A stretch of 32,582 nt of DNA from Chitinophaga pinensis (GCA_943332105.1 CALQOD010000029.1:1-32582); one strand, 5' to 3'; positions 9,647 to 18,877 are shown, numbered from the stretch's first letter. Notes: generated by a model from the letters alone, not told the origin. Made by a program: numbers and translations.

Positions 9647-9670
9647 GGGACGAAAATTCGTCCCGTTTTT
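9647..9670. terminator. Bidirectional intrinsic terminator between convergent genes
   Basis: GGGACGAA-AA-TTCGTCCC, an 8-bp perfect stem, flanked by AAAAA on the left and GTTTTT on the right, so it carries a U-tail in both directions. It lies between the lipoprotein ending at 9626 and the PKD protein whose minus-strand stop is at 9674. Confidence 0.9.
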
Positions 9671-9673
9671 GTT

Positions 9674-12600
9674 TTATCGAATAATGGTTATATCTCCTGT
9701 ATCCTCGTGCTTTTTGTTGTTTACATCCTTCGTTCTAGCTCGGTAAACGTAAACTCCCGGAGGACATTCTTCATATTCGTTGAGGTATTTACCATTCCAG
9801 ACTTCATCAGCATTGGTCGTGTGCCATACAATCTGTCCTCTTCTATTGTACACCCATAATTCTAGACTTCTAATTCCTTTTGAAAATATTTGTAATACAT
9901 CATTTAAGCCATCATTGTTAGGCGAAAATGCATTTGGAAGTGTTAAATTATAAATGTCTTTAACCTCTACAGTAACAAAAGAAGAGTCAGAGCAGCCGCC
10001 AGCATTTATTGTGACAAATTTCACTATAAATGTTCCAGTGTCTTGGTAAATATGTTGCGTATAACATGCACTATCCACGGACCCATCTCCAAAGTCATAA
10101 TAACAATTTGTTCCTGGAGCAAAAGCAGTAAAAGTGATTAGCGGATTCATTGTTGTAACAACCAATGGGCTTGCTATAAATGAGGTGTTGGGTAAGCTTG
10201 TTACATTAATTGTACTCGACAGATTTTGAATTGTAGAACAGGTATCAGCGCTAGTAATCGTTAACGAAGGCTGGTAAGTTCCACCAAGCGAATAGGTGTA
10301 TGTTGGACTTGAAACAGTAGAATTATTTCCATCACCAAAATCCCATTCTAATGTTGAGCTTGGAAATGAAGGGGAGTTGTTACTGAAGTTAACTGTTACT
10401 GGAGGACAACCTCCTGTTAAGTCTGAACCAATTACTACAGAAGGATTGGGTTTGATATAAACACTATCTATATAGACATCTGCTAGGCATCCGGGCGTTG
10501 ATGTGCTAAGCGTAATTACTTGCCATCCAGTTGAGCTAAATGTCACATTACTAACAGCGGCATTTGCAGCTATTGGCGTGTTTGAATTGATGCCAAAGTT
10601 CCAATTGAATAATGCTCCAGGAACTATTGCATTCGCAGGGCTAAAATTGTAAGTGTTTCCAATTTCACATTGTGCTCCTGGTCTGTTGTACAAAGCCAAT
10701 TGAACAGGATGGACGGTTATGATAACACTGTCTTTTGAACTGCAGAAACCTTGTGTGGTAGTTACAACAAAATTAACTAGCGTATCTGCATTTCCGAAAT
10801 TAGGTACGGACGCTATTGGGTCAGATGTATTAGCATTGTTCAAGAAACTGGAAGGTGTCCAAGAATAAGTGTACCCAGGAGTAACTGGAGCTCCAATATT
10901 TACGATTTGATTTGAACATGTCGCTGCTGGACTTCCTGCATTGGCTGTGGGGTAATCCGCAACCGTTATAGTTTGTTTTGTTGTGTCAGAAGAGCAATAT
11001 GCGTCTGCTAAAACCAAATAAACCGTATAGCTCCCAGCTGATGGGAAATTAACTGTTTGTGGCCCACTTGCAGGACCTGATCCAATACCTCCATTTAATC
11101 CCCAGGTAAAAGTGGTGCCTGGTTGCTGCGTACTTCCAGTAAATGTTAAAATGGTATTATCGTTTCCACAAACTTGATTATTACTAACAGTAAATGTGGA
11201 TGTAGGATTTGCTCTGACTAAAATACTGGAAGTGTCTGATGAGCTACAACCATTAGCTGATGTTCCTGTAGCAATCCAAGAGGTTATTCCTGCTGTTGGC
11301 CATGCGAAAACGCCATTACCAGTGGTGACAGGGTTACCCGAAATAACTGTTGTTGTTCCAAAATTCCAAGTATAAGTTAATCCAGCGGGTGCGCCACTAA
11401 CAATATTATTTAATAATAGTGTGTCTCCTTCACAAACTGCCGTTGGCGCTGTAACACTAACGGTAGGGGACTGACTAATTATAATATTGTTTGAAGTAGG
11501 AAATGATAAGCATCCATGATCTTGAACGGCAAGTCCTATTGAATATGTTCCTGGAGCTGCCCATGAAATATTAAAAGATTGATTAGTAGAATTAGTTACT
11601 GTTCCAGTTCCATATGACCATCCATAAATTGCAGTACTGCTTGCATTACCTGTATAGTTAACAGGTATAGGTGTGCTGGAGCATCCTGTTGTAGGCAGAC
11701 TAAAACTAGAAGTAGGATAGTCATAAACAAATATGGTATCTCTTGTAGTATCCGATACACAACCATTTTCAGTTGCCACTAGCCATACAGGTTGTGCGCC
11801 TGAGGTGTTCCAGAATACCGTATTGGTGCCAATTCCAGTTCCTATTACACCTGCATTGTTAGGGTAGTTCCAATTATAGTTTGCTAAGAAAGAAACTGAA
11901 TTAACTGTAAAATCAACAGAAATTGGATTCGTTCCATCTGTACAGCCGCTGTTGGTGCTTACTGAAAAGGATGCCGTAGGTCTTGAAGTAACTACGATTT
12001 GGCGTGTGTAGTTACTTGAACATCCATTTGGATGATTTAGAATTAATGTTACATAATAGGTGCCTGGTCCGTAATTGTGTGAAGGATATGAAAATGGTCC
12101 TGATGCTGCACTTCCGTTTACTAACGGAGATCCATCACCGTAATCAAGCACATAACTTGTAAGATTTGAATAAGTAGAAAAATCAGAAATATTTAAGTTT
12201 AGTGAACCACAAGCCGAAGTGCTATCCACATTGAATCCTGCAGTCGGCAACATGTTTAATGCGCTGCCCCATTTCATGTTAAATCCAGAGCCTGATTCAC
12301 TGGTATCATCAATCATCAGTGCATATGTTTTACCTGAAGTAACGGTTACTGGTGGGCAAAATGGAGTAGTATTGCAATTCGTTGCACTTGCAGATAATCC
12401 AAATGGAAGAGATGGATTATAAATGTTATTACATGCTATCTCAATTCCAGGGCAACCACCACTTATATCAAACAATGCCCAACGAAATCCTCCAATACCA
12501 GAAGGGGTACAAGTAAATTCTAAAGGGGCTGTATTTCCCGGTATAAACTTATACCACATTTCGCGATTCGGCGGAGTAGAAAAACAAGAAGGGGATGCAG

Positions 12601-13195
12601 TTGTACTATTAATTGCAGATCCTGGGCAGCTAAAATCTACTTTATTACAAACTGGTACTGCACTTGCGCAATTGATTCCAGGACTTATAAATCCTTGTGT
12701 TGAGTTGATGCAAAGAGAGAAGCTTCCGTCGCTAACAAGAGCAGTAACAGAAAACCAAATTTGTGTGCCAGTTGCAATATTTAATGCGGCAAATGCCTGA
12801 CCGCCATTGGTCAATGCAGCATTACAAACATTCGTTCCTCCAATTGAACAATTGCCATTGGAAATAGTAACCGATGCCTTTTGTATTGGGGTTGCTCCAG
12901 AGGGAGTGATAGTGATTGTATTGATTGGGCCTGATGTGATGTAAGTGTACCATACCTCATGGCCACCTGGAGGAAGTGGAAAAGCGGCTCCCGCGTCACA
13001 AGTATTGGAATATCCATCACCAGAGGCAAATTGGTTGGAGCTTGTGAAACAAATATTTCCTGTTACATCGAGATTTATAAACTTGGCGTTTAAACAATTA
13101 TCATTAGTTGGCACCTGAGCAAAAACATTCAAAGAGATTATTAATAATGTAATTAACAAGCAACTAAATTTATTTATAAATATTCTATTTTTCAT
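9674..13195 (-). CDS. Giant PKD-repeat surface protein with T9SS type B (CHU_C/gliding-type) C-terminal domain
   Basis: 1173 residues, exported. The signal peptide (about 1-27, ending VFAQ) is followed by two roughly 140-residue beta domains beginning NDNCLNAKF and GINCASAVPVC, each Cys-rich. Then come multiple PKD/Ig-like repeats showing the (D/W)xFGDG core: YVLDYGDGSP, LEWDFGDGNNS, CYYDFGDGS, with weaker copies between (TFTWGLNGG, YTWNFGTT). The last 88 residues (from LPNAFSPNNDGLND through ELWVYNRRGQIVW, NGKYL, PPGVYVYRA) are the classic type B T9SS sorting domain, which directs export through the type IX system and cell-surface or extracellular placement. Related proteins act as adhesins or are anchored around the gliding apparatus; no enzymatic domain is seen. 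The gene is monocistronic and flanked by a divergent peptidase gene. Confidence 0.92.
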   Translation of the reverse strand: MKNRIFINKFSCLLITLLIISLNVFAQVPTNDNCLNAKFINLDVTGNICFTSSNQFASGDGYSNTCDAGAAFPLPPGGHEVWYTYITSGPINTITITPSGATPIQKASVTISNGNCSIGGTNVCNAALTNGGQAFAALNIATGTQIWFSVTALVSDGSFSLCINSTQGFISPGINCASAVPVCNKVDFSCPGSAINSTTASPSCFSTPPNREMWYKFIPGNTAPLEFTCTPSGIGGFRWALFDISGGCPGIEIACNNIYNPSLPFGLSASATNCNTTPFCPPVTVTSGKTYALMIDDTSESGSGFNMKWGSALNMLPTAGFNVDSTSACGSLNLNISDFSTYSNLTSYVLDYGDGSPLVNGSAASGPFSYPSHNYGPGTYYVTLILNHPNGCSSNYTRQIVVTSRPTASFSVSTNSGCTDGTNPISVDFTVNSVSFLANYNWNYPNNAGVIGTGIGTNTVFWNTSGAQPVWLVATENGCVSDTTRDTIFVYDYPTSSFSLPTTGCSSTPIPVNYTGNASSTAIYGWSYGTGTVTNSTNQSFNISWAAPGTYSIGLAVQDHGCLSFPTSNNIIISQSPTVSVTAPTAVCEGDTLLLNNIVSGAPAGLTYTWNFGTTTVISGNPVTTGNGVFAWPTAGITSWIATGTSANGCSSSDTSSILVRANPTSTFTVSNNQVCGNDNTILTFTGSTQQPGTTFTWGLNGGIGSGPASGPQTVNFPSAGSYTVYLVLADAYCSSDTTKQTITVADYPTANAGSPAATCSNQIVNIGAPVTPGYTYSWTPSSFLNNANTSDPIASVPNFGNADTLVNFVVTTTQGFCSSKDSVIITVHPVQLALYNRPGAQCEIGNTYNFSPANAIVPGALFNWNFGINSNTPIAANAAVSNVTFSSTGWQVITLSTSTPGCLADVYIDSVYIKPNPSVVIGSDLTGGCPPVTVNFSNNSPSFPSSTLEWDFGDGNNSTVSSPTYTYSLGGTYQPSLTITSADTCSTIQNLSSTINVTSLPNTSFIASPLVVTTMNPLITFTAFAPGTNCYYDFGDGSVDSACYTQHIYQDTGTFIVKFVTINAGGCSDSSFVTVEVKDIYNLTLPNAFSPNNDGLNDVLQIFSKGIRSLELWVYNRRGQIVWHTTNADEVWNGKYLNEYEECPPGVYVYRARTKDVNNKKHEDTGDITIIR

Positions 13196-13219
13196 TCTTA
13201 AATGAATTGACTTTTAAAC

Positions 13220-13227
13220 TATATTTG
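13220..13227 (+). promoter_or_regulatory. Possible -7 box for the M20 dipeptidase gene
   Basis: TATATTTG, an exact TAnnTTTG match, 31 bases before the ATG at 13259 in a 63-base divergent intergenic region. No clear -33 element. Confidence 0.35.
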
Positions 13228-13240
13228 GACTCTAATTCAA

Positions 13241-13248
13241 CAAAGTTA
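13241..13248 (-). promoter_or_regulatory. Possible -7 box for the PKD protein gene
   Basis: Minus-strand TAACTTTG, an exact TAnnTTTG match, 45 bases before the start at 13195. It overlaps the leader of the divergent dipeptidase, so the two promoters would face each other. Confidence 0.35.
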
Positions 13249-13258
13249 AGCCAAATTT

Positions 13259-14629
13259 ATGGAACATATTAAACAATACATTGAAGAAAATAAAGATCGG
13301 TTTTTAGCGGAGCTAATGGATATGCTTCGTATTCCTTCTGTGAGCGCAGATTCTAAGCATAAAGAGGATGTTCAACGAAATGCAGAATTTGTAAAAAATA
13401 GTTTAATAGCAGCTGGTGCAGATAATGTAGAGGTGTGTCCTACTCCCGGACATCCTATCGTCTACGGAGAGAAAATTATTGATCTCGCATTGCCAACTAT
13501 AATAGTTTATGGACACTATGATGTTCAGCCTGCTGATCCGTTAGAATTATGGGATTCGCCTCCGTTTGAGCCCGTGATTAAAAATGGTTTGATTGTAGCT
13601 CGTGGATCATGTGACGACAAAGGTCAGATGTTTATGCATGTTAAGGCGTTTGAATTAATGATGAAAACGAATTCACTTCCTTGCAATGTAAAATTTATGA
13701 TCGAAGGAGAAGAAGAAGTAGGTTCATCGAATTTAGGCACATGGATTCATGATAATAAAGAGCGTTTAAAAGGTGATATTATTTTAATTAGTGATACATC
13801 TATTATTGCTAATGATATTCCTTCTATTGATGTAGGTTTACGCGGATTAAGTTATGTGGAAGTTGAAGTAACTGGTCCGAACCGCGATTTACATTCTGGA
13901 GTTTACGGTGGAGCAGTAGCTAATCCTATCACTATTTTATGCGAGATGATAGCTAAGACAAAAGACGAGAACAACCATATTACGATTCCAGGATTTTATG
14001 ATGATGTTGTTGCTTTAACCGATGCAGAACGTGCAGATTTAAATCGTGCACCTTTCAGTCTTGATGAATATAAAAAAGATTTAAATGTAGAAGAAGTTCA
14101 TGGAGAAACTGGTTATACAACTCTTGAGCGCACAGGGACTCGTCCTACGTTTGAATTAAATGGAATTTGGGGTGGTTATATTGGAGAAGGTGCAAAGACC
14201 GTTTTACCAAGTAAAGCATATGCAAAAATCTCTATGCGCTTAGTGCCGAATCAAACTACTGATAAAATTACAGAGCTATTTACAAAGCATTTTGAATCAA
14301 TCACACCTAAGTCGGTGAAAGTGAAAGTTACTCCTCATCATGGTGGTGAGCCAGTTGTTACTCCAACTGATTCATTAGCATTTAAAGCAGCGAGCATGGC
14401 AATGGAAACTACATTTGGTAAGAAGCCAATCCCTACTCGTGGTGGAGGAAGTATTCCGATTGTCGCTTTGTTTGAAAAAGAGTTAGGTTTGAAGAGTGTA
14501 TTAATGGGATTCGGATTAGATAGTGATTTGATTCACTCTCCAAACGAGCACTATGGCATCTTCAATTTCTTAAAAGGAATCGAAACGATTCCTTTGTTCT
14601 ACAAGAACTTTACAGAGATGAGTAAGTAA
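13259..14629 (+). CDS. M20 family dipeptidase (carnosinase/CNDP-like)
   Basis: Cytoplasmic metallo-dipeptidase of 456 residues, no signal peptide. The di-zinc site is visible: YGHYDVQP gives His86 and catalytic Asp88; ARGSCDDKGQ gives bridging Asp119; IEGEEEVGSSN gives catalytic Glu152 and metal ligand Glu153; LISDTS gives the next Asp; and LIHSPNEHYG near the end gives the last His. The lid/dimerisation domain (DLHSGVYGGAVANP, about 212-226) is the CN2-type M20 version. Enzymes of this group hydrolyse a range of dipeptides in amino-acid salvage. The gene is single, between the divergent PKD gene and a small secreted-protein gene. Confidence 0.93.
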   Translation: MEHIKQYIEENKDRFLAELMDMLRIPSVSADSKHKEDVQRNAEFVKNSLIAAGADNVEVCPTPGHPIVYGEKIIDLALPTIIVYGHYDVQPADPLELWDSPPFEPVIKNGLIVARGSCDDKGQMFMHVKAFELMMKTNSLPCNVKFMIEGEEEVGSSNLGTWIHDNKERLKGDIILISDTSIIANDIPSIDVGLRGLSYVEVEVTGPNRDLHSGVYGGAVANPITILCEMIAKTKDENNHITIPGFYDDVVALTDAERADLNRAPFSLDEYKKDLNVEEVHGETGYTTLERTGTRPTFELNGIWGGYIGEGAKTVLPSKAYAKISMRLVPNQTTDKITELFTKHFESITPKSVKVKVTPHHGGEPVVTPTDSLAFKAASMAMETTFGKKPIPTRGGGSIPIVALFEKELGLKSVLMGFGLDSDLIHSPNEHYGIFNFLKGIETIPLFYKNFTEMSK

Positions 14630-14717
14630 TATAAATTGATTAGTTTTTTCGATTTTCTCAATTATTGAATATGAATTTGTTTAGAAACTGAAAAACATCA
14701 TAAATAAAAAATATAAT

Positions 14718-15200
14718 ATGCGTAGACTGCCAATACTCTTATTTATTATTTCGATTTTTAATTGTGCCTTTGGTCAAAATGTAGATTATGTTAAATATAA
14801 TAAAGGGCAGATAAGTTTTGAATTGCCTAAGCACATGAAATTGAAAAATATGTATGAAGAGCCAACTCCTGATTCAAAAAATTTCGAAGTAATTACAGGA
14901 GATGCAAATATAATAATTGAATTACATTCATTAATATCAAGTAGATTTGGTTGTGAAGGAATTCAAGATTGTTATAGCGATGCATTAAGTAGAACTAAAT
15001 TGAATGTTACTTATAAAATGAAATCTAATAACTATTTCGTCATATCAGGTTTTAATAAACACAATGGTAATATAGTTTATTGGAAAAGGGTTGTTGGAGA
15101 ATGGTATATAAGTGATTTACATATCGAATATAGTCCATTGAAAAAAAATAAAATCGAACCTTATATTGGCCAAATTTCAAAATCATTTAAAAGTCAGTAA
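14718..15200 (+). CDS. Small secreted hypothetical protein
   Basis: 160 residues with an N-terminal signal peptide (MRRLPILLFIISIFNCAFG, cleavage near GQ). The mature part has a beta-strand character, for example ISFELPKHMKL and DANIIIELHSL, and a closely spaced Cys pair in FGCEGIQDCYSD that could be disulfide-bonded in the periplasm. The flow of strands recalls small periplasmic proteins that read a short beta-sandwich, but I recognise no family. Codon use is more AT-rich than the dipeptidase before it. It lies 88 bases after that gene and has a strong terminator about 100 bases downstream. Confidence 0.65.
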   Translation: MRRLPILLFIISIFNCAFGQNVDYVKYNKGQISFELPKHMKLKNMYEEPTPDSKNFEVITGDANIIIELHSLISSRFGCEGIQDCYSDALSRTKLNVTYKMKSNNYFVISGFNKHNGNIVYWKRVVGEWYISDLHIEYSPLKKNKIEPYIGQISKSFKSQ

Positions 15201-15303
15201 TAGCAAAGCGTTTTACGGGAATTTTTGGTAATAATAATTTACGGGAAATCAATTTAAGAATATAACATTAATGAATAAGCAATTCAATACAATACAATAA
15301 TGG

Positions 15304-15345
15304 AAAGCCCCCTCAGAAAGCTAAATCTGCAGGGGCTTTTTATTT
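15304..15345 (+). terminator. Intrinsic terminator after the secreted hypothetical protein
   Basis: AAAGCCCC pairs with GGGGCTTT; the inner CTCAGA/TCTGCAG extends the stem with a bulge; then TTATTTTGATTTG follows. The 263-base gap 15201-15463 holds this hairpin and otherwise nothing I can support. Confidence 0.85.
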
Positions 15346-15463
15346 TGATTTGATTTTCTTTTTAATCTTAGGTGTAATCGAATTATCTTTTTCTTTTTTT
15401 ATAACTTAAAACAATTAAACTTGTTTACTATTTACAATATCAGAAATTAGCAGTCAGTAACTC

Positions 15464-16582
15464 ATGCATAAACAACAAAAAAAAGGATTTTTATTTAAAA
15501 AATACGACGCGCCGATTCAATCTCCTTTTGATAGGCTGTTTGATATTTTTAAGGAACTTATTGTTCATACAGCTGGCGATTTCGATGAGGCGATTACATG
15601 GCTTCGCGAGATAGATGTAGAGTATAAGTTGACCGATAAAGATTATACTATTGATGATTTTATTGCGGACTTGAAAAAGAAAGGATATATACGCGATGAG
15701 ATCAATGAAGATGGTAGTGGTGGTATCGGTATTACTGCAAAAACGGAACGTGCAATTCGTCAGCAAGCCTTAGATCAAATTTTTGGAAATCTAAAAAAGA
15801 CTGGACAGGGTAATCACAAAACAAAACACGTCGGAAGTGGTGATGAACAAACAGGGGAGTTTCGAAATTATAATTTCGGGGATGGATTAGAAAGTATATC
15901 GTTGACCGAAAGTTTGCGCAATGCACAAATCAATAATGGTGTTGATGAATTTAAGTTGACTGAAAATGATTTGATAGTGGAGGAGTCGACTTATAAGGCG
16001 CAGATGAGTACAGTGCTGATGATTGATATAAGTCATAGTATGATTTTGTATGGAGAAGATCGGATTACACCTGCTAAAAAAGTAGCGATGGCATTAGCAG
16101 AATTAATCACTACTCGTTATCCGAAAGATACCATTGATGTTTTAGTTTTTGGTAATGATGCCTGGCCTATAGCAATAAAAGATTTGCCTTATTTGAAAGT
16201 AGGTCCTTATCATACAAATACAGTTGCTGGGTTGCAATTAGCTATGGATATTTTACGTCGGAAGAGAAATACCAACAAACAAATTTTTATGATTACCGAC
16301 GGCAAGCCAAGTTGTGTTCGTGAGAAAGATGGAACGTATTATATGAATTCAAACGGGCTTGATGAATACATCGTTGAACAGTGTTATAATCAAGCGGCAC
16401 AAGCACGAAAACTACATATCCCCATTACTACTTTTATGATTGCTAATGATCCTTACTTGCAGCGATTCGTCAATCGATTTACAGAAGCAAATCAAGGAAA
16501 AGCATTTTATACTGGATTAAAAGGATTAGGCGAAATGATTTTTGAAGATTATGAAACCAATAGAAAAAAGAGGATTAAATAA
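15464..16582 (+). CDS. VWA-domain protein, partner of the following AAA+ ATPase
   Basis: 372 residues, no signal peptide. The N-terminal part (1-175) is helical and charged, with a DFIADLKKKGYI segment. The C-terminal part is a von Willebrand A domain with a complete-looking MIDAS: MIDISHS (Asp188, Ser190, Ser192), a Thr in YHTNTVAGL (about 251-253), and MITDGKPS (Asp279). VWA proteins of this type pair with MoxR/ChlI-class AAA+ ATPases (compare NorD/NorQ, ViaA/RavA, ChlD/ChlI) to load metals or remodel protein partners. The AAA+ gene lies 66 bases downstream on the same strand, which supports that role here. The client is unknown: no oxygenase, nitric-oxide reductase or chelatase gene is nearby. 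Confidence 0.85.
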   Translation: MHKQQKKGFLFKKYDAPIQSPFDRLFDIFKELIVHTAGDFDEAITWLREIDVEYKLTDKDYTIDDFIADLKKKGYIRDEINEDGSGGIGITAKTERAIRQQALDQIFGNLKKTGQGNHKTKHVGSGDEQTGEFRNYNFGDGLESISLTESLRNAQINNGVDEFKLTENDLIVEESTYKAQMSTVLMIDISHSMILYGEDRITPAKKVAMALAELITTRYPKDTIDVLVFGNDAWPIAIKDLPYLKVGPYHTNTVAGLQLAMDILRRKRNTNKQIFMITDGKPSCVREKDGTYYMNSNGLDEYIVEQCYNQAAQARKLHIPITTFMIANDPYLQRFVNRFTEANQGKAFYTGLKGLGEMIFEDYETNRKKRIK

Positions 16583-16590
16583 CGAGTGAT

Positions 16591-16607
16591 TTATCAAACG
16601 TTGATAA
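16591..16607 (+). other. Intercistronic AT-rich hairpin between the VWA and AAA+ genes
   Basis: TTATCAA-ACG-TTGATAA, a perfect 7-bp stem in the 66-base gap. It has no U-run immediately after it, so I do not call it a terminator; it might mark a processing or attenuation site. Low stability because of AT content. Confidence 0.35.
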
Positions 16608-16648
16608 TTGAATAAAAATAATTGAAACAAATTTTACAAACTCAGATA

Positions 16649-18112
16649 ATGAAAATAGATAAAATAAAAACGGTAGGTGATTTAAAAAAATCGGGATATC
16701 AATCGAAGTCAATTAAAGATGAATTAAGAAATAACTTAATTGAAAAATTAAAATCAGGCAATCCTGTATTCGAAGGTGTTCATGGATTTGAAAATACGGT
16801 TATACCTGAACTTGAACGTGCTATTTTATCTCGACATAATATTAATTTATTAGGACTTCGTGGACAAGCGAAAACTAGGTTAGCGCGTAAAATGGTGGAG
16901 TTGTTGGATGAGTATATTCCTTTTATTGCTGGTTCTGAAATTAATGATGATCCATTAAGTCCAATTTCACGTTACGCACAAAATTTAATTCAAGAAAAAG
17001 GCGACGATACTCCAATTGAGTGGCTTCACAGAAGTAATCGATTTTTTGAAAAATTAGCGACGCCTGATGTAACTGTTGCAGATTTAATTGGTGATATCGA
17101 TCCAATAAAAGCAGCTAATTTAAAATTGTCTTTTGCAGATGACAGAGTCATTCACTTTGGAATGATTCCTCGTGCGAACAGATGTATTTTTGTGATTAAT
17201 GAGTTGCCCGATTTACAAGCGAGAATTCAAGTGGCGTTATTTAATATTTTGCAAGAAGGGGACATTCAAATTCGTGGTTTTAAATTGCGATTGAATTTAG
17301 ATATTCAATTTGTATTTACAGCTAACCCCGAAGATTATACGAATCGAGGAAGTATTGTAACTCCATTAAAAGATCGTATCGGTTCTCAGATATTAACGCA
17401 TTACCCGGAGTCAGTTTCTATTGCACGAACAATTACAAGTCAAGAAGCAAAATTGCATAAGCAGCAATCTGATAGCGTTTACGTTACAAGTTTAGCAAAG
17501 GATTTATTGGAGCAGGTTTCATTTGAGGCACGTGAAAGTGAGTACATCGATAATAAGAGTGGAGTAAGTGCGCGTTTAAGCATTACGGCTTATGAAAATC
17601 TAATAAGCACTGCAGAACGTCGTGCATTAAAATCAGGTTTATCAAATACGAGTGTTCGATTGTCTGATTTTATGGGGATTATTCCTGCAATAACAGGAAA
17701 GCTAGAACTCGTATACGAAGGCGAACAAGAAGGAGCGGTAATTGTTGCGCAGCATTTAATTAATGATGCAATAAAAAGTTATTTCCCAGCCTATTTTCCT
17801 AAGATTGAAAAGTTGGAAAAGAATCCAGATAAAAGTCCGTATGCAAAAATTATTGAATGGTTTTTTAATGAATCAGGATTTGAATTATTGGACGATTGCA
17901 GTGATGCTGAATATAAGAAGCAACTAGATTTGATTAAACCACTTGATGAGCTAATTCAAAAATACCAGCCGGAGTTAGCGAAAGAAGATATTTATTTCAT
18001 CAAAGAATTTGTTCTGTGGGGATTAGTATCGTATGATAAATTGTCGAAGGATCGTATTGTTGATGGTTTTCAGTTCAGTGATATGATTGGGAATTACATT
18101 AACAAAATGTAA
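16649..18112 (+). CDS. AAA+ ATPase, MoxR/magnesium-chelatase ChlI-like, partner of the VWA protein
   Basis: I start at the ATG at 16649 (MKIDKIKTVGD); the track start at 16622 is a TTG. 487 residues. The P-loop reads GLRGQAKTR, an atypical Walker A with Ala where GxxxxGK has its last Gly. Walker B reads CIFVINELPD, with Asn-Glu in place of Asp-Glu; sensor 1 is in FVFTANPED; the arginine finger is in TPLKDRIG. The order and the RANRCIFVINE stretch match ChlI/BchI-type ATPases (helix-2-insert clade). The C-terminal third is a helical domain. Such ATPases assemble as hexamers and work on clients through a VWA adaptor. From memory, the LLGLRGQAKTR form is a known subgroup across phyla, so the Gly-to-Ala change is probably family-specific, not decay. 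Confidence 0.87.
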   Translation: MKIDKIKTVGDLKKSGYQSKSIKDELRNNLIEKLKSGNPVFEGVHGFENTVIPELERAILSRHNINLLGLRGQAKTRLARKMVELLDEYIPFIAGSEINDDPLSPISRYAQNLIQEKGDDTPIEWLHRSNRFFEKLATPDVTVADLIGDIDPIKAANLKLSFADDRVIHFGMIPRANRCIFVINELPDLQARIQVALFNILQEGDIQIRGFKLRLNLDIQFVFTANPEDYTNRGSIVTPLKDRIGSQILTHYPESVSIARTITSQEAKLHKQQSDSVYVTSLAKDLLEQVSFEARESEYIDNKSGVSARLSITAYENLISTAERRALKSGLSNTSVRLSDFMGIIPAITGKLELVYEGEQEGAVIVAQHLINDAIKSYFPAYFPKIEKLEKNPDKSPYAKIIEWFFNESGFELLDDCSDAEYKKQLDLIKPLDELIQKYQPELAKEDIYFIKEFVLWGLVSYDKLSKDRIVDGFQFSDMIGNYINKM

Positions 18113-18133
18113 TGCTTTGATAATTTTATCGGT

Positions 18134-18162
18134 GGTTTGTCTGACTTTATTTCAGATGAACC
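18134..18162 (+). terminator. Hairpin after the AAA+ gene, possible terminator
   Basis: GGTTTGTCTGA pairs with TCAGATGAACC over 11 positions counting two G-U pairs, loop of 7. No U-tract follows, so termination is uncertain. It lies 22 bases after the stop. Confidence 0.35.
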
Positions 18163-18267
18163 GTTTGCAATCCGTTTCACAATAGGTTTGGTTGTATTAT
18201 TAATATTTCGGAATTAGAAATTTATTAGCGAATTTTGATATTCGATTTAATTTTAAATAAAATTCCT

Positions 18268-18849
18268 ATGAAAAACCTATTTTTTATTGTTGGATTAATC
18301 CTAACAACATCATTAAGCCAAGCACAAATCTGTCCTGTAGTTATTACCCACATAATTAATGGTAATCAGGTTCAGTACTACGGTTCGTGTGCATCTAATC
18401 CGAGTGGATGGAGTTGGTTTTTTAATGGTGGCTCTCCTCTAACATCCAGTCAGCAGAATCCTGTTGTTAATTATAGCGTACCCGGGCAGTACATCACGGC
18501 ATTATCTGTATATGGCGGACCCAATAGTTGCAGCGCGGCATTATCGAATAAAAATGATACAGTCGTAATTGTTGCAACTGGTATTGAAAATAATAATGCT
18601 GATGGTTTTAGTATGAATGTCATTCAATCACAGAATCCACAATTAGAAATCATCAATAATAAATCGCAAAGAGTTCAAATTGCCTTGCATGATTTAAACG
18701 GACAATTAATAGAAACTGTTTTTGAAGGTGTGTTAAATCAGGGCCAGAATATGTTATCAATGCAGACATTTAACATTCCATCTGGAGTTTATTTGATTTC
18801 ACTTAGTAAGGAAGATGGGGTGGTGTGTAAGAGAGTTTTGATACCATAG
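18268..18849 (+). CDS. Small PKD-like secreted protein with T9SS type A sorting tail
   Basis: The track start at 18235 is a TTG; the ATG at 18268 (MKNLFFIVGLILTTSLSQAQ) gives a perfect signal peptide. 193 residues. A single PKD-like fold follows (GWSWFFNGGSP, then NPVVNYSVPGQYITALSVYG), and the last 75 residues form a type A type IX secretion C-terminal domain: ALHDLNGQLIETVF, then FNIPSGVYLISLS and a final KRVLIP. It would be exported across the outer membrane and attached or released. The small size with only one PKD unit leaves no room for an enzyme, so a binding or structural role is likely. Confidence 0.83.
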   Translation: MKNLFFIVGLILTTSLSQAQICPVVITHIINGNQVQYYGSCASNPSGWSWFFNGGSPLTSSQQNPVVNYSVPGQYITALSVYGGPNSCSAALSNKNDTVVIVATGIENNNADGFSMNVIQSQNPQLEIINNKSQRVQIALHDLNGQLIETVFEGVLNQGQNMLSMQTFNIPSGVYLISLSKEDGVVCKRVLIP

Positions 18850-18877
18850 GTTAGGTAGAACTATGCCGTATAATTAT

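Noticed and set aside
12219-12800. Plus-strand ORFs opposite the PKD protein (and 2373-2633, 3935-4138, 7552-7764, 8824-9165, 30645-30935)
   Set aside because: Shadow frames of strong genes; no domain, unnatural composition.
15344-15405. Minus-strand short frame reading KKEKDNSITPKIKKKIKSK then stop
   Set aside because: Only about 20 codons after an in-frame stop, no start codon, Lys-rich because of poly-A/T sequence around a terminator.
16622-16648. TTG start of the AAA+ gene
   Set aside because: The added residues MKQILQTQI come before a conventional ATG and have no visible conservation; the ATG at 16649 is preferred.
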